Below, one piece after another: positions 45,330 to 52,904 of a stretch of DNA of 64,000 nucleotides. The notes under the pieces are model-generated. The model was given only the letters and a program-made list of their open reading frames with translations. It was not told where the DNA came from and searched no databases. Location of the stretch: assembly GCA_019739225.1 (NCBI GenBank), contig JAHHDT010000001.1, forward strand, positions 930,001 to 994,000, read 5' to 3'. Position 1 is the first letter of the stretch. Each line of letters begins with the position of its first letter. A program made the translations under genes and the position numbers. Origin of the DNA: Aquamicrobium sp. (lineage in GTDB: Bacteria; Pseudomonadota; Alphaproteobacteria; Rhizobiales; Rhizobiaceae).

Positions 45330-46169
45330 ATGACGATGCTGCATGCTGAAAGAACGATTCCGCAGATTCCATCTGTTTTCGAGCGCGACCTGCCCGTGGT
45401 GTCCAACGACCCGGTCAATGGCGAATATATGCGCCTCGTGCTGCGCGCCCCGACCGATCTTCTCGAACAATGCCGCGCCGGTCAGTTCTTCCATCTGCTC
45501 TGCCCCGCGATTGGCGGCGAGACGCCCTATCTGCGCCGTCCCATGAGCATCTACGGCTTCTATCCCGAACGCGAGGAACTGCACTTCCTCTACAAGGTGA
45601 CGGGCGAAGGCACGCGCGCGCTCTTCCATCTGGGGCCGGGCGACAGCCTCAACGTGCTCGGGCCGCTCGGTCAGGGATTCCGCATCGAGGCCGATTGGCA
45701 GCATCTCGTGCTCGTGGCGCGCGGCGTCGGCCTTGCGACGCTTGCGCCGTTGGCGCTGGAAGCGCAGCGGCTCGGGCGCAGCCTCACCGCCATCTGCAGC
45801 GCACGCAATCCCGAGGTGCTGATGTCGACGGACTATTTCCGCGATCTTGGCGCCAATGTCATCACCGTCACCGATGCCGAGGGCACCGCCGGCGTCGACA
45901 ACATCGAGCGCATCATCGAAGGGCTGATCGCCGGCCGGGGCGTCGACGCGTTCTACACCTGCGGCTCCAACCGCCTGCTGCGGCTGCTCCAGGCGCTCGG
46001 CGAACGCCACGGCATTCCCGGCGAGATTGCGCTGGAGCAGCAGATGGCCTGCGGGCTCGGCATGTGCCATTGCTGCGTGCGCCCGTTCCGCAAGGGCGAA
46101 CGCCTCGTCAACCTGCGCGTCTGCCGCGAAGGCCCGGTCTTCGACATGCAGGAGGCGATGCCATGGTAG
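45330..46169 (+). CDS. pyrK: Dihydroorotate dehydrogenase electron-transfer subunit (PyrK-like)
   Basis: A 279-residue flavo-iron-sulfur protein. The FAD domain has LRRPMSIYGF near 70 and GPLGQGF near 112; the NAD domain has LVARGVGLATLAPLAL near 126, where ARGVG replaces the usual GGGIG. The C-terminus binds a [2Fe-2S] cluster: CGLGMCHCC then VCREGPVF, with Cys spacing 5, 3 and 16, close to the known PyrK pattern (5, 3, 15). It moves electrons between NAD(H) and the FMN of PyrD. Its end overlaps pyrD by 7 bp. Confidence 0.86.
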   Translation: MTMLHAERTIPQIPSVFERDLPVVSNDPVNGEYMRLVLRAPTDLLEQCRAGQFFHLLCPAIGGETPYLRRPMSIYGFYPEREELHFLYKVTGEGTRALFHLGPGDSLNVLGPLGQGFRIEADWQHLVLVARGVGLATLAPLALEAQRLGRSLTAICSARNPEVLMSTDYFRDLGANVITVTDAEGTAGVDNIERIIEGLIAGRGVDAFYTCGSNRLLRLLQALGERHGIPGEIALEQQMACGLGMCHCCVRPFRKGERLVNLRVCREGPVFDMQEAMPW

Positions 46170-47107
46170 ATCTTGCCGTCGACATCGGGGCACTGCGCCT
46201 CAAGAACCCGATCATGCCCGCCTCGGGCACCTTCTCGGAAGACCTCGCCGACGTCTTCGATCTCGAATGCCTCGGCGCGCACGTCACAAAAACGATCACG
46301 CGCGGCTGGCGCGACGGCAACCCGACGCCGCGCGTCTGCGAGGTCTCGGGTTCGATGCTCAACTCCATCGGCATCCCCAGCAAGGGCATCGGCTATTTCA
46401 TAGAGAAGACGATCCCCTTCTACCAGCGCTATCGCACGCCGCTGGTGGTCAGCATCTCGGGCAACACCGCCGACGAGTTCGCGACTCTCTGCTCCGAGGT
46501 CAGCGTCGACGGGGTGGATGCCATCGAGGTCAACATCTCCTGCCCGAACATCGAGGAAGACGGCAAGGCCTTCGCCATCCGCGCTTCCTCGACCTATGAC
46601 GTGATGTGCAAGCTGCGCAAGGCGACAAGCCTTCCGCTCTGGGCCAAGCTCACGCCCAACACCGGCGAGACGCCCGAGGTGGCGCGCGCCGCTGAAGAAG
46701 GCGGCGCCGACGCGCTGGTCGTCGCCAACACGCTGCTGGCGATGGCCATCGACATCCGCACCCGCAAGCCGAAGCTAGGCAACCTCATGGGCGGGCTCTC
46801 CGGTCCGTCGCTGAAGCCGATCGCGCTGCGCATGGCCTACCAGTGCGCCAAGGCCGCCAGGATCCCCGTCATCGGCTGCGGCGGCATCTCGACGGCCGAG
46901 GACGTGCTTGAATTCCTGATCGCAGGCGCCAGCGCCGTGCAGGTCGGCACCGCGACCTTCATCAATCCCACCGTCATGCCGGCCATCATCGCCGATCTCG
47001 AGCGCTATCTGGTACGCGAGAACATCGCCTCCGTGCGCGACCTCGTCGGCACCGTCATCGACGACGAGCAGAAGGCCGGCGTGGTCTTCATGGAGACGGC
47101 GCCATGA
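46163..47107 (+). CDS. pyrD: Class 1B dihydroorotate dehydrogenase, catalytic subunit
   Basis: A 314-residue FMN TIM barrel. LKNPIMPASGTF opens it, GNPTPRVCEVSGSMLNSIGI is the substrate loop, the active-site Cys (about residue 127) is in EVNISCPN as in class 1B enzymes, and the FMN-phosphate loops are in VIGCGGIST and AVQVGTATF. Class 2 PyrD, the quinone-linked form usual in Alphaproteobacteria, is longer, membrane-bound and uses Ser. With PyrK it makes the NAD-linked complex, which works in either direction; in orotate-fermenting bacteria it reduces orotate. It overlaps the next gene by ATGA. Confidence 0.88.
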   Translation: MVDLAVDIGALRLKNPIMPASGTFSEDLADVFDLECLGAHVTKTITRGWRDGNPTPRVCEVSGSMLNSIGIPSKGIGYFIEKTIPFYQRYRTPLVVSISGNTADEFATLCSEVSVDGVDAIEVNISCPNIEEDGKAFAIRASSTYDVMCKLRKATSLPLWAKLTPNTGETPEVARAAEEGGADALVVANTLLAMAIDIRTRKPKLGNLMGGLSGPSLKPIALRMAYQCAKAARIPVIGCGGISTAEDVLEFLIAGASAVQVGTATFINPTVMPAIIADLERYLVRENIASVRDLVGTVIDDEQKAGVVFMETAP

Positions 47108-48387
47108 CCGCGCTCAAGGCCAAGCCCGCCGACGACCGCGACGTCGACCTTGAGACCGCGCGCTATCTCTTCGAGACCATCGCCGCACGCACGCCGGATA
47201 CGCAGGGCGTCAGCCGCCCGGCCTTCTCGGCGGTCGAGACGGATACGCTGCGCTTCCTTGAGGACTTCGCACGCGATAACGGACTGGAGGTCTGGTACGA
47301 CGCCGGCGCCAACGCCAACTTCGCCCTGCCCGGCGACCGTGACGCCGAGCGCTTCGTCGTCATCGGATCGCATGTCGACAGCGTGCCCTACGGCGGCAAT
47401 TTCGACGGGCTCGCCGGCGTCGTCGCCGGCCTCGTCTGCCTGTTGCGGGCGCAGCGGCGCGGCGAGCGTTTTGCGAGACCCGTCCATGTGCTTGCCATGC
47501 GCGGCGAGGAAAGCGCCTGGTTCGGCCCCTGCTACATCGGCTCCAAGGCGCTCACCGGCACGCTCGATGCGGCCGAGTTGAAGGCGCAGCACAAGGGCGA
47601 CGGCCGCACGCTCGACAATCACATGGTCGACGCAGGCATTGCCATGGAGCCGGTGCGCGCGCGCCAGCCGCTGATCGACCTGTCCGCGATCGAAGCCTAT
47701 CTGGAATTGCACATCGAGCAGGGTCCCCTGCTGATCGGCAAGGAGATTCCCGCCGCCGTCGTTTCCGGCATTCGGGGCAATTTCCGTCACCGCCGCGTGC
47801 GCTGCATCGGCGAGGCCGGCCATTCCGGCGCCGTGCCCAAGGCCTACCGCCGCGACGCCGTGCTCGCCATGGCCGACCTGCTGGTGCGCCTCGACGAGAG
47901 CTGGTCGACCATCCTCAACATGGGTGACGATCTGGTGCTGACCAGCGGCATGGTCGGAACCGACCCCGAGCGGCACGCCATGTCGAAGATCCCGGAAGAG
48001 GTTTCTTTCAGCCTCGACATCCGCAGCCAGAGCCCGCGCACCCTCGATGACATGCGCCGGCTTCTTCAGGCCGAGATGCAGCAGGTCGAAAAGGACCGCA
48101 AGGTCCGCTTCGAGCTCGACGAGGAGATGCGCGTCGAGCCGGCGATGTGCGATCCCGAACTGGTCGAGGGTCTGAAGGCGGCGATGGCGCGTGTCGGTCA
48201 GGAGCCTTTCGTCATGCCGTCCGGCGGCGGCCACGACGCGGCGGTATTTTCCGCGGCCGGTGTTCCCTCGGCCATGGTGTTCGTGCGAAACAGCAACGGC
48301 TCCCACAACCCGCAAGAGGCGATGGAGTTGGCGGACTTCATCGCTGCCACCGACATCGTCCACGAGTTTCTGACGAGGCACGAATGA
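47104..48387 (+). CDS. M20 carbamoyl-amino-acid hydrolase, candidate N-carbamoyl-L-aspartate hydrolase (ureidosuccinase)
   Basis: A 427-residue dinuclear-metal amidase. H90, D92 and D101 in [16 protein letters not shown]135/E136 in MRGEESAWF, the His in LELHIEQGP, and SHNPQEAME near the end are the metal/active-site set; [19 protein letters not shown] marks the dimer domain. The family (hydantoinase/carbamoylase, HyuC, AllC) removes a carbamoyl group as CO2 plus NH3. Locked by ATGA overlaps between pyrD and pyrC, it is best explained as acting on N-carbamoyl-aspartate, the product of dihydroorotase. beta-Ureidopropionate or allantoate are alternatives. Confidence 0.82.
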   Translation: MTALKAKPADDRDVDLETARYLFETIAARTPDTQGVSRPAFSAVETDTLRFLEDFARDNGLEVWYDAGANANFALPGDRDAERFVVIGSHVDSVPYGGNFDGLAGVVAGLVCLLRAQRRGERFARPVHVLAMRGEESAWFGPCYIGSKALTGTLDAAELKAQHKGDGRTLDNHMVDAGIAMEPVRARQPLIDLSAIEAYLELHIEQGPLLIGKEIPAAVVSGIRGNFRHRRVRCIGEAGHSGAVPKAYRRDAVLAMADLLVRLDESWSTILNMGDDLVLTSGMVGTDPERHAMSKIPEEVSFSLDIRSQSPRTLDDMRRLLQAEMQQVEKDRKVRFELDEEMRVEPAMCDPELVEGLKAAMARVGQEPFVMPSGGGHDAAVFSAAGVPSAMVFVRNSNGSHNPQEAMELADFIAATDIVHEFLTRHE

Positions 48388-49433
48388 CGACGCTGACCAT
48401 CCGCCGACCCGACGACTGGCATGTCCACCTGCGCGACGGCGCGATGCTGCAGGCTGTCACGCCCCACACGGCCGCGCATTTCGCCCGCGCCATCATCATG
48501 CCCAACCTCGTGCCGCCGGTGGTCACCCGCGCCGATGCCGCAGCCTACCGCCAGCGCATCATGGCCGCCCTGCCCCAGGGCAGCGACTTCACCCCGCTGA
48601 TGACGCTCTATCTGACCGAGGCCACCGATCCGGCCGATGTCGAGGCGGCCTTCCGCGCCGGCGAGATCTCCGCCGTAAAGCTCTATCCGGCTGGTGCAAC
48701 CACCAACTCGCAGAGCGGCGTGCGCGACATCCGCAAGGTTTATCCGGTGCTTGAACGCATGGCCGAAATCGGCCTGACGCTGTGCGTCCATGGCGAGGTC
48801 ACCGATCCCGCCATCGACATCTTCGACCGCGAGGCCGTTTTCATCGACCGCGTGCTCGATCCGATGCGCCGCGCCATCCCCGGCCTGCGCGTGGTGATGG
48901 AGCACATCACCACCAAGGACGGCGTCGATTACGCCCTGTCGCAGGACGAAAACCTCGCCGCGACCATCACAACCCATCACCTCATCATCAACCGCAACGC
49001 CATCCTCGCCGGCGGCATCCGCCCGCACTACTACTGCCTGCCGGTCGCTAAGCGCGAGACCCATCGGCTGGCGCTGCGCGCGGCAGCGACCTCGGGCGAC
49101 CGGCGCTTTTTCCTCGGCACGGATTCAGCCCCGCATACTGACCCGCTCAAGGAATGCGCCTGCGGCTGCGCCGGCATCTTCTCATCGATCAACACGATGG
49201 GCTGCCTCGCCCATGTCTTCGAACAGGACGGTGCGCTCGACCGGCTGGAGGCGTTCGTATCGCTGAACGGACCCGCCTTCTACAGGCTCCCCGTCAACGA
49301 GACGCGCGTCACGCTGCAAAGGCATGACGAGCCTGTGACCTTCCCCGAAAAGATCGAGACCGGCGACGGCCCGGTCACCGTCTTCGACCCGATGTTCCCG
49401 ATCCACTGGAATCTGGCGGGCGAGGCTGGCTAG
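48384..49433 (+). CDS. pyrC: Dihydroorotase, class II (E. coli PyrC type)
   Basis: A 349-residue amidohydrolase. Metal and substrate residues: H13 and H15 in DWHVHLRDG, the Asn in MPNLVPP, the carboxylated Lys near 100 in [12 protein letters not shown], His in CVHGEV, His in MEHITT and the metal Asp in GTDSAPH. It interconverts N-carbamoyl-aspartate and dihydroorotate. The ATGA overlap with the M20 gene ties it to the importer-PyrDK run. In biosynthesis it would act in the opposite direction from the one proposed here; no pyrB or carAB is near. Confidence 0.92.
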   Translation: MTTLTIRRPDDWHVHLRDGAMLQAVTPHTAAHFARAIIMPNLVPPVVTRADAAAYRQRIMAALPQGSDFTPLMTLYLTEATDPADVEAAFRAGEISAVKLYPAGATTNSQSGVRDIRKVYPVLERMAEIGLTLCVHGEVTDPAIDIFDREAVFIDRVLDPMRRAIPGLRVVMEHITTKDGVDYALSQDENLAATITTHHLIINRNAILAGGIRPHYYCLPVAKRETHRLALRAAATSGDRRFFLGTDSAPHTDPLKECACGCAGIFSSINTMGCLAHVFEQDGALDRLEAFVSLNGPAFYRLPVNETRVTLQRHDEPVTFPEKIETGDGPVTVFDPMFPIHWNLAGEAG

Positions 49434-49442
49434 AGCGAGACG

Positions 49443-49472
49443 AAGTTGATAGCGAGAGGTCCCGGTCAACTT
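49443..49472 (+). promoter_or_regulatory. Possible hairpin in the pyrE leader
   Basis: AAGTTGA (49443-49449) and TCAACTT (49466-49472) can pair across 16 bases, followed by TT and the pyrE ribosome site GGGGTGA. It could be a weak attenuator in the 52-bp pyrC-pyrE gap. Confidence 0.28.
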
Positions 49473-49485
49473 TTGGGGTGAAGCC

Positions 49486-50184
49486 ATGTTCTCCAACACT
49501 TTTCCAGATCGCGCGGTGATATCCGAAACGGTGGCCAAGATGCTGCTGGAGATCAACGCCGTCCATTTCCGCGCAGATCAGCCCTATACCTTCACCTCAG
49601 GCCTCGCGAGCCCGGTCTACATCGACTGCCGCAAGCTGATTTCCTACCCGCGCATCCGCTCAGCGATCATGGATTTCGCGGCCTCCGTCATCTTCCGCAA
49701 TGTCGGCTTCGAACAGTTCGACGCGGTGGCCGGCGGCGAGACGGCCGGCATCCCCTTCGCGGCGTGGCTGTCCGACCGGATGGGTCTGCCGATGCAGTAT
49801 GTGCGCAAGAAGCCAAAGGGCTTCGGTCGCGACGCACAGATCGAGGGCACGCTGGAAGAAGGCGCGCGCGTTCTTCTGGTCGAGGACCTCACCACCGACG
49901 GCGGCAGCAAGATCAAGTTCGCCGAGGCGATCTCCAAGACCGGGGCACGCGTCACCGACACTTTCGCCGTCTTCTATTACGACATCTTTCCCGACACGCC
50001 GCAGAAGCTGGAGGCCGCGGGCATGCGGCTGCACTATCTGGCGACGTGGTGGGACATCCTCAGCGTCTGCAAGGAACAGAAGCGCTTTTCCGCCGAGACG
50101 ATCGCCGAGGTGGAAAGCTTCCTCAATGCGCCGGTCCAATGGTCGGCCAACCACGGCGGCATATCCGAACTGCCGCGCTCGTAG
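49486..50184 (+). CDS. pyrE: Orotate phosphoribosyltransferase
   Basis: A 232-residue type I PRTase. The PRPP-binding signature [14 protein letters not shown] is near residue 125; [24 protein letters not shown] near 27 and [11 protein letters not shown] (catalytic Lys loop) near 105 are those of the alphaproteobacterial PyrE group (in parts: [18 protein letters not shown]). It joins orotate to PRPP, giving OMP for UMP synthesis. Its own leader (52 bp) and ribosome site make it less tightly bound to the upstream run than pyrC, so it may be an older housekeeping gene beside which the catabolic part assembled. Confidence 0.92.
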   Translation: MFSNTFPDRAVISETVAKMLLEINAVHFRADQPYTFTSGLASPVYIDCRKLISYPRIRSAIMDFAASVIFRNVGFEQFDAVAGGETAGIPFAAWLSDRMGLPMQYVRKKPKGFGRDAQIEGTLEEGARVLLVEDLTTDGGSKIKFAEAISKTGARVTDTFAVFYYDIFPDTPQKLEAAGMRLHYLATWWDILSVCKEQKRFSAETIAEVESFLNAPVQWSANHGGISELPRS

Positions 50185-50199
50185 CCAAGGAAACGGATC

Positions 50200-50523
50200 A
50201 TGTTTGATACGCTTGTAAAGGGTTTGAACGAACAGGGCGGAGGGGTGCGCGCCTATGAAGCCTGCGCGCGCGCCGCACGCGCCCGCATCGCGGACGAGCC
50301 GGAAAACGCGGCCGCGCTGTTCCTCATCTCCTTTGCCGCGCAGCGTTTCGTCGAAGCCTATGACGACCAGCCGCTGACGGTGGATGCCGCCGGCGAGGAA
50401 CTGGAACAGTTCACCGCCTTCGTCTCGACCCTCGATGCCGCATGGGCCAACGGATCGGCCGAGGCCAAGCTCGAGGCCCTGAACACCGTCGCAACCCGGA
50501 TCAACGCGACAGCGCGTAGCTGA
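50200..50523 (+). CDS. Small conserved-looking hypothetical protein downstream of pyrE
   Basis: A 107-residue soluble, Ala- and Glu-rich, helical protein (MFDTLVKGLNEQGGGVRAYEA). GGAAA precedes the ATG 15 bp after the pyrE stop, so it is probably co-transcribed. Acidic overall, no Cys except one near residue 22, no recognisable domain. I do not know its function. Confidence 0.65.
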   Translation: MFDTLVKGLNEQGGGVRAYEACARAARARIADEPENAAALFLISFAAQRFVEAYDDQPLTVDAAGEELEQFTAFVSTLDAAWANGSAEAKLEALNTVATRINATARS

Positions 50524-50576
50524 TCCTCACCGCCCGACATCGTCGCCGACGAATTTCATCGACAAGCCGAACCGCC

Positions 50577-50621
50577 GCACTCTAGTAAAATAAGAGTGCC
50601 TGCGGCCGGCCGGTCGGCCGC
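50577..50621. promoter_or_regulatory. Two adjacent inverted repeats upstream of the extradiol dioxygenase gene
   Basis: GCACTCT (50577-50583) and AGAGTGC (50593-50599) form a perfect 7-bp repeat with an AT-rich 9-base centre. Directly after it, GCGGCCG (50602-50608) and CGGCCGC (50615-50621) form a second. The first may be an operator or promoter-linked site, the second a leader hairpin just before the ribosome site GGGAGGA. Confidence 0.42.
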
Positions 50622-50636
50622 GGGCGGGAGGAAAGA

Positions 50637-51605
50637 ATGAGCGAAACCGAACCGTGCTTCGACGTGGCCCATCTCGGGCATGTCGAACTCCTGACAGACA
50701 GGCCCGAGGAAAGCCTCGACTTCTTCGTCAACGTCTATGGTCTGACCGAGAGCGGCCGCGACGGCGACTCCGTCTACCTGCGCGCCTTCGACGACTACGA
50801 ATTCCACACGCTGAAGCTTACCGCGGCCCAAACGACCGGCGTCGGTCACGTCGCATACCGCACATCGTCGCAAGCCGCTCTCCAGCGTCGCGTCGCCGTC
50901 ATCGAACAGATGGGCTGCGGGATAGGCTGGCACGACGGCGATCTCGGCCACGGCCGCGCCTATCGCTTCAACGATCCCGACGGCCACGTCTTCGAACTCT
51001 ATTACGACACGAAGGTCTACGAGGCACCTCCGCGGGAGCGCCCTGCCCTCAAGAACCTCGCTCAGCGCTATCACGGGCGCGGCGTCGCTGTGCGCCGCAT
51101 CGACCACCTCAACCTGCTGGCTGCCGACGTGTCGGTCATCCGCGATTTCATGACCAGGGCGCTCGGGAGCCGTGTGACGGAGCAGATCCAGCTCGACAAC
51201 GGCCGCCTCGGCGGCTGCTGGTTCACGGTCAACAACAAGACCTACGACATCGCCTATACGGAAGACCATTCCGGCCAGCGCGGCCGCTTCCACCACATCA
51301 CCTACGCGGTGGACCAGCGCGAAGACGTGCTGCGCGCCGCCGACATCTTTCTCGAAAACGGCGTCTTCATCGAGACCGGCCCGCACAAGCACGCGATCCA
51401 GGGCACCTTCTTCCTCTACGCCTACGAGCCTGCGGGCAACCGCGTCGAGGTAGCCAATGCCGGCGCGCGGCTGATCCTGCGACCAGACTGGCCGACCGTC
51501 ACCTGGACGGAGACCGAGCGCAAGAAGGGGCAGGCATGGGGGCTGAAAACCATCGAAAGCTTCCATACCCACGGCACGCCGCCGGTCGAGACCGGGAAAG
51601 GCTAA
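50637..51605 (+). CDS. VOC-superfamily extradiol (catechol 2,3-) dioxygenase
   Basis: A 322-residue protein with two VOC domains. The first (about 10-130) starts HLGHVELLTDRPEES; the second (about 155-280) carries the Fe(II) triad: His in IDHLNLLAADV, His in RFHHITYAVD and Glu in AGNRVEVAN. The intact triad in the C-terminal domain means it is probably an active extradiol ring-cleavage enzyme. The ring substrate is unknown: no aromatic hydroxylase, semialdehyde hydrolase or hydratase is nearby. A DUF1932 dehydrogenase follows after 7 bp. Confidence 0.82.
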   Translation: MSETEPCFDVAHLGHVELLTDRPEESLDFFVNVYGLTESGRDGDSVYLRAFDDYEFHTLKLTAAQTTGVGHVAYRTSSQAALQRRVAVIEQMGCGIGWHDGDLGHGRAYRFNDPDGHVFELYYDTKVYEAPPRERPALKNLAQRYHGRGVAVRRIDHLNLLAADVSVIRDFMTRALGSRVTEQIQLDNGRLGGCWFTVNNKTYDIAYTEDHSGQRGRFHHITYAVDQREDVLRAADIFLENGVFIETGPHKHAIQGTFFLYAYEPAGNRVEVANAGARLILRPDWPTVTWTETERKKGQAWGLKTIESFHTHGTPPVETGKG

Positions 51606-51612
51606 GCCGGCC

Positions 51613-52488
51613 ATGAAGATCGGCTTTATCGGTTTCGGCGAAGCCGCGCGCGCCTTCCGGAAAAGCCTCGCCGAGGTCGACCCGGCGCTTGCCTTCTTCG
51701 CCTACGACATCCTGCTCGACAGCGAAGGCTCGCAGGGCCCCTGCGCTGCCGTGATGAAGGAATGCGACGTGGTCGCCGTCAGCTCGTCAGCGGACGGATT
51801 TTCGGACTGTGACTGGATCGTCAGTGCCGTCACCGCCGACCAGAGCCTTGGGGCGGCACGGGCGGCATCCGGCTGGCTGCGCCCCGGCCAGACCTTCTTC
51901 GACATCAATTCGGTTTCGCCGCAGCGCAAGCAGGAGAGTGCTGCGCACGTCTCCGCAACCGGTGCCGCATATCTCGACATGGCCGTCATGGCGCCGGTCC
52001 ATCCGCGTGGGCACCGCACGCCGGTGCTGCTTGCGGGCACGGTCAGGCCTTCCACAACACAGGCGCTCTCCCGACTCGGCTTCGATTTCGAGGTCGTCGG
52101 TCCCGAACCGGGTGCTGCGACCGCCATCAAGATGGTGCGCAGCCTGTTCGTGAAGGGGCTTGAGGCGATCACGGTCGAGGCATTACTGGCCGCGCAGGCT
52201 TCAGGCTGCCTCGACTACGTTCTCAAGTCGCTTGGGAAATCGTTCGCCGGCCTCGGCTGGCCGGATTTCGCGCACTACCAGTTCGAGCGCACACTGACCC
52301 ATGGCAACCGCCGTGCCGCCGAAATGCGTGAAAGTGCCGCAACCATGGCCGTGCTCGGGCGCAACGATCGTCTCGCCGACGCGATCGCCGACACCCAGGC
52401 CCTCATGGGGGCGATGAAGGCCGCCCCCCACGCGAATGCCGATCTGGCGGCCGTTCTTGCAGCGCTTGAGCCGAAGTCGGCGCGTTAG
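51613..52488 (+). CDS. NAD(P)-dependent oxidoreductase with DUF1932 C-terminal domain
   Basis: A 291-residue beta-hydroxyacid-dehydrogenase-like protein. The Rossmann motif is MKIGFIGFGEAARAF at the N-terminus; YLDMAVMAPVHPRGHRTPVLLAG near 117 is the substrate loop, and the Lys in ATAIKMVRSLFVKGLEA near 175 is the catalytic-Lys position. The C-terminal helical part is of DUF1932 type. It is 7 bp behind the extradiol dioxygenase, so the two may act on one aromatic or 3-hydroxy-acid compound. The substrate is not known. Confidence 0.8.
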   Translation: MKIGFIGFGEAARAFRKSLAEVDPALAFFAYDILLDSEGSQGPCAAVMKECDVVAVSSSADGFSDCDWIVSAVTADQSLGAARAASGWLRPGQTFFDINSVSPQRKQESAAHVSATGAAYLDMAVMAPVHPRGHRTPVLLAGTVRPSTTQALSRLGFDFEVVGPEPGAATAIKMVRSLFVKGLEAITVEALLAAQASGCLDYVLKSLGKSFAGLGWPDFAHYQFERTLTHGNRRAAEMRESAATMAVLGRNDRLADAIADTQALMGAMKAAPHANADLAAVLAALEPKSAR

Positions 52489-52904
52489 CGGACGCGCTTC
52501 GCCGTAAATTCGCCGGCAACGCCGTATTCAAAGGGAATGAGGCTTCAGCGCGGTGCCGACACGTTCGGAACCTCCCCGCCGGGCATCCGTTGGGTCGATG
52601 CCGCCGGCGGTCCACACGGTCGTCAATCGTGGGTGCGAGCCTTGGCTCGGCGGCTGATTTTGCGGTTCAAGCAACGCACCTGACGCAGCGAGACCATAGA
52701 CACCAGCATCGATCACGTGTTCATGTCAGTCGTTTTCAATTCCGTTACCACTTTCGCGCTTATGATGCCGAGGGCGGTTTGGGGTGTAAGCGCGGCGGCT
52801 CGACCTGTCGCGCGCTCGGGGTCTTGCACCAACGGTGCCGAAGCCCCGCAACAAACGAAACGGTACGGCCGGCTCACCGGTCGAGACCTCAAGGGGAGCA
52901 CACC
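52489..52904. other. Intergenic region without a recognised gene
   Basis: 416 bp between the DUF1932 gene and the UPF0104 gene. Frames on both strands are short or have non-coding composition; I saw no tRNA, strong hairpin with T run or clear promoter. It probably holds the promoter of the membrane-protein gene that follows, and composition drops to lower GC around 52670-52770. Confidence 0.5.

Noticed and set aside
45330-47107. PreT-PreA type dihydropyrimidine dehydrogenase
   Set aside because: Sizes and motifs are those of PyrK (single C-terminal 2Fe-2S site) and PyrD 1B (NISCPN without a C-terminal ferredoxin domain), and dihydroorotase rather than dihydropyrimidinase follows.
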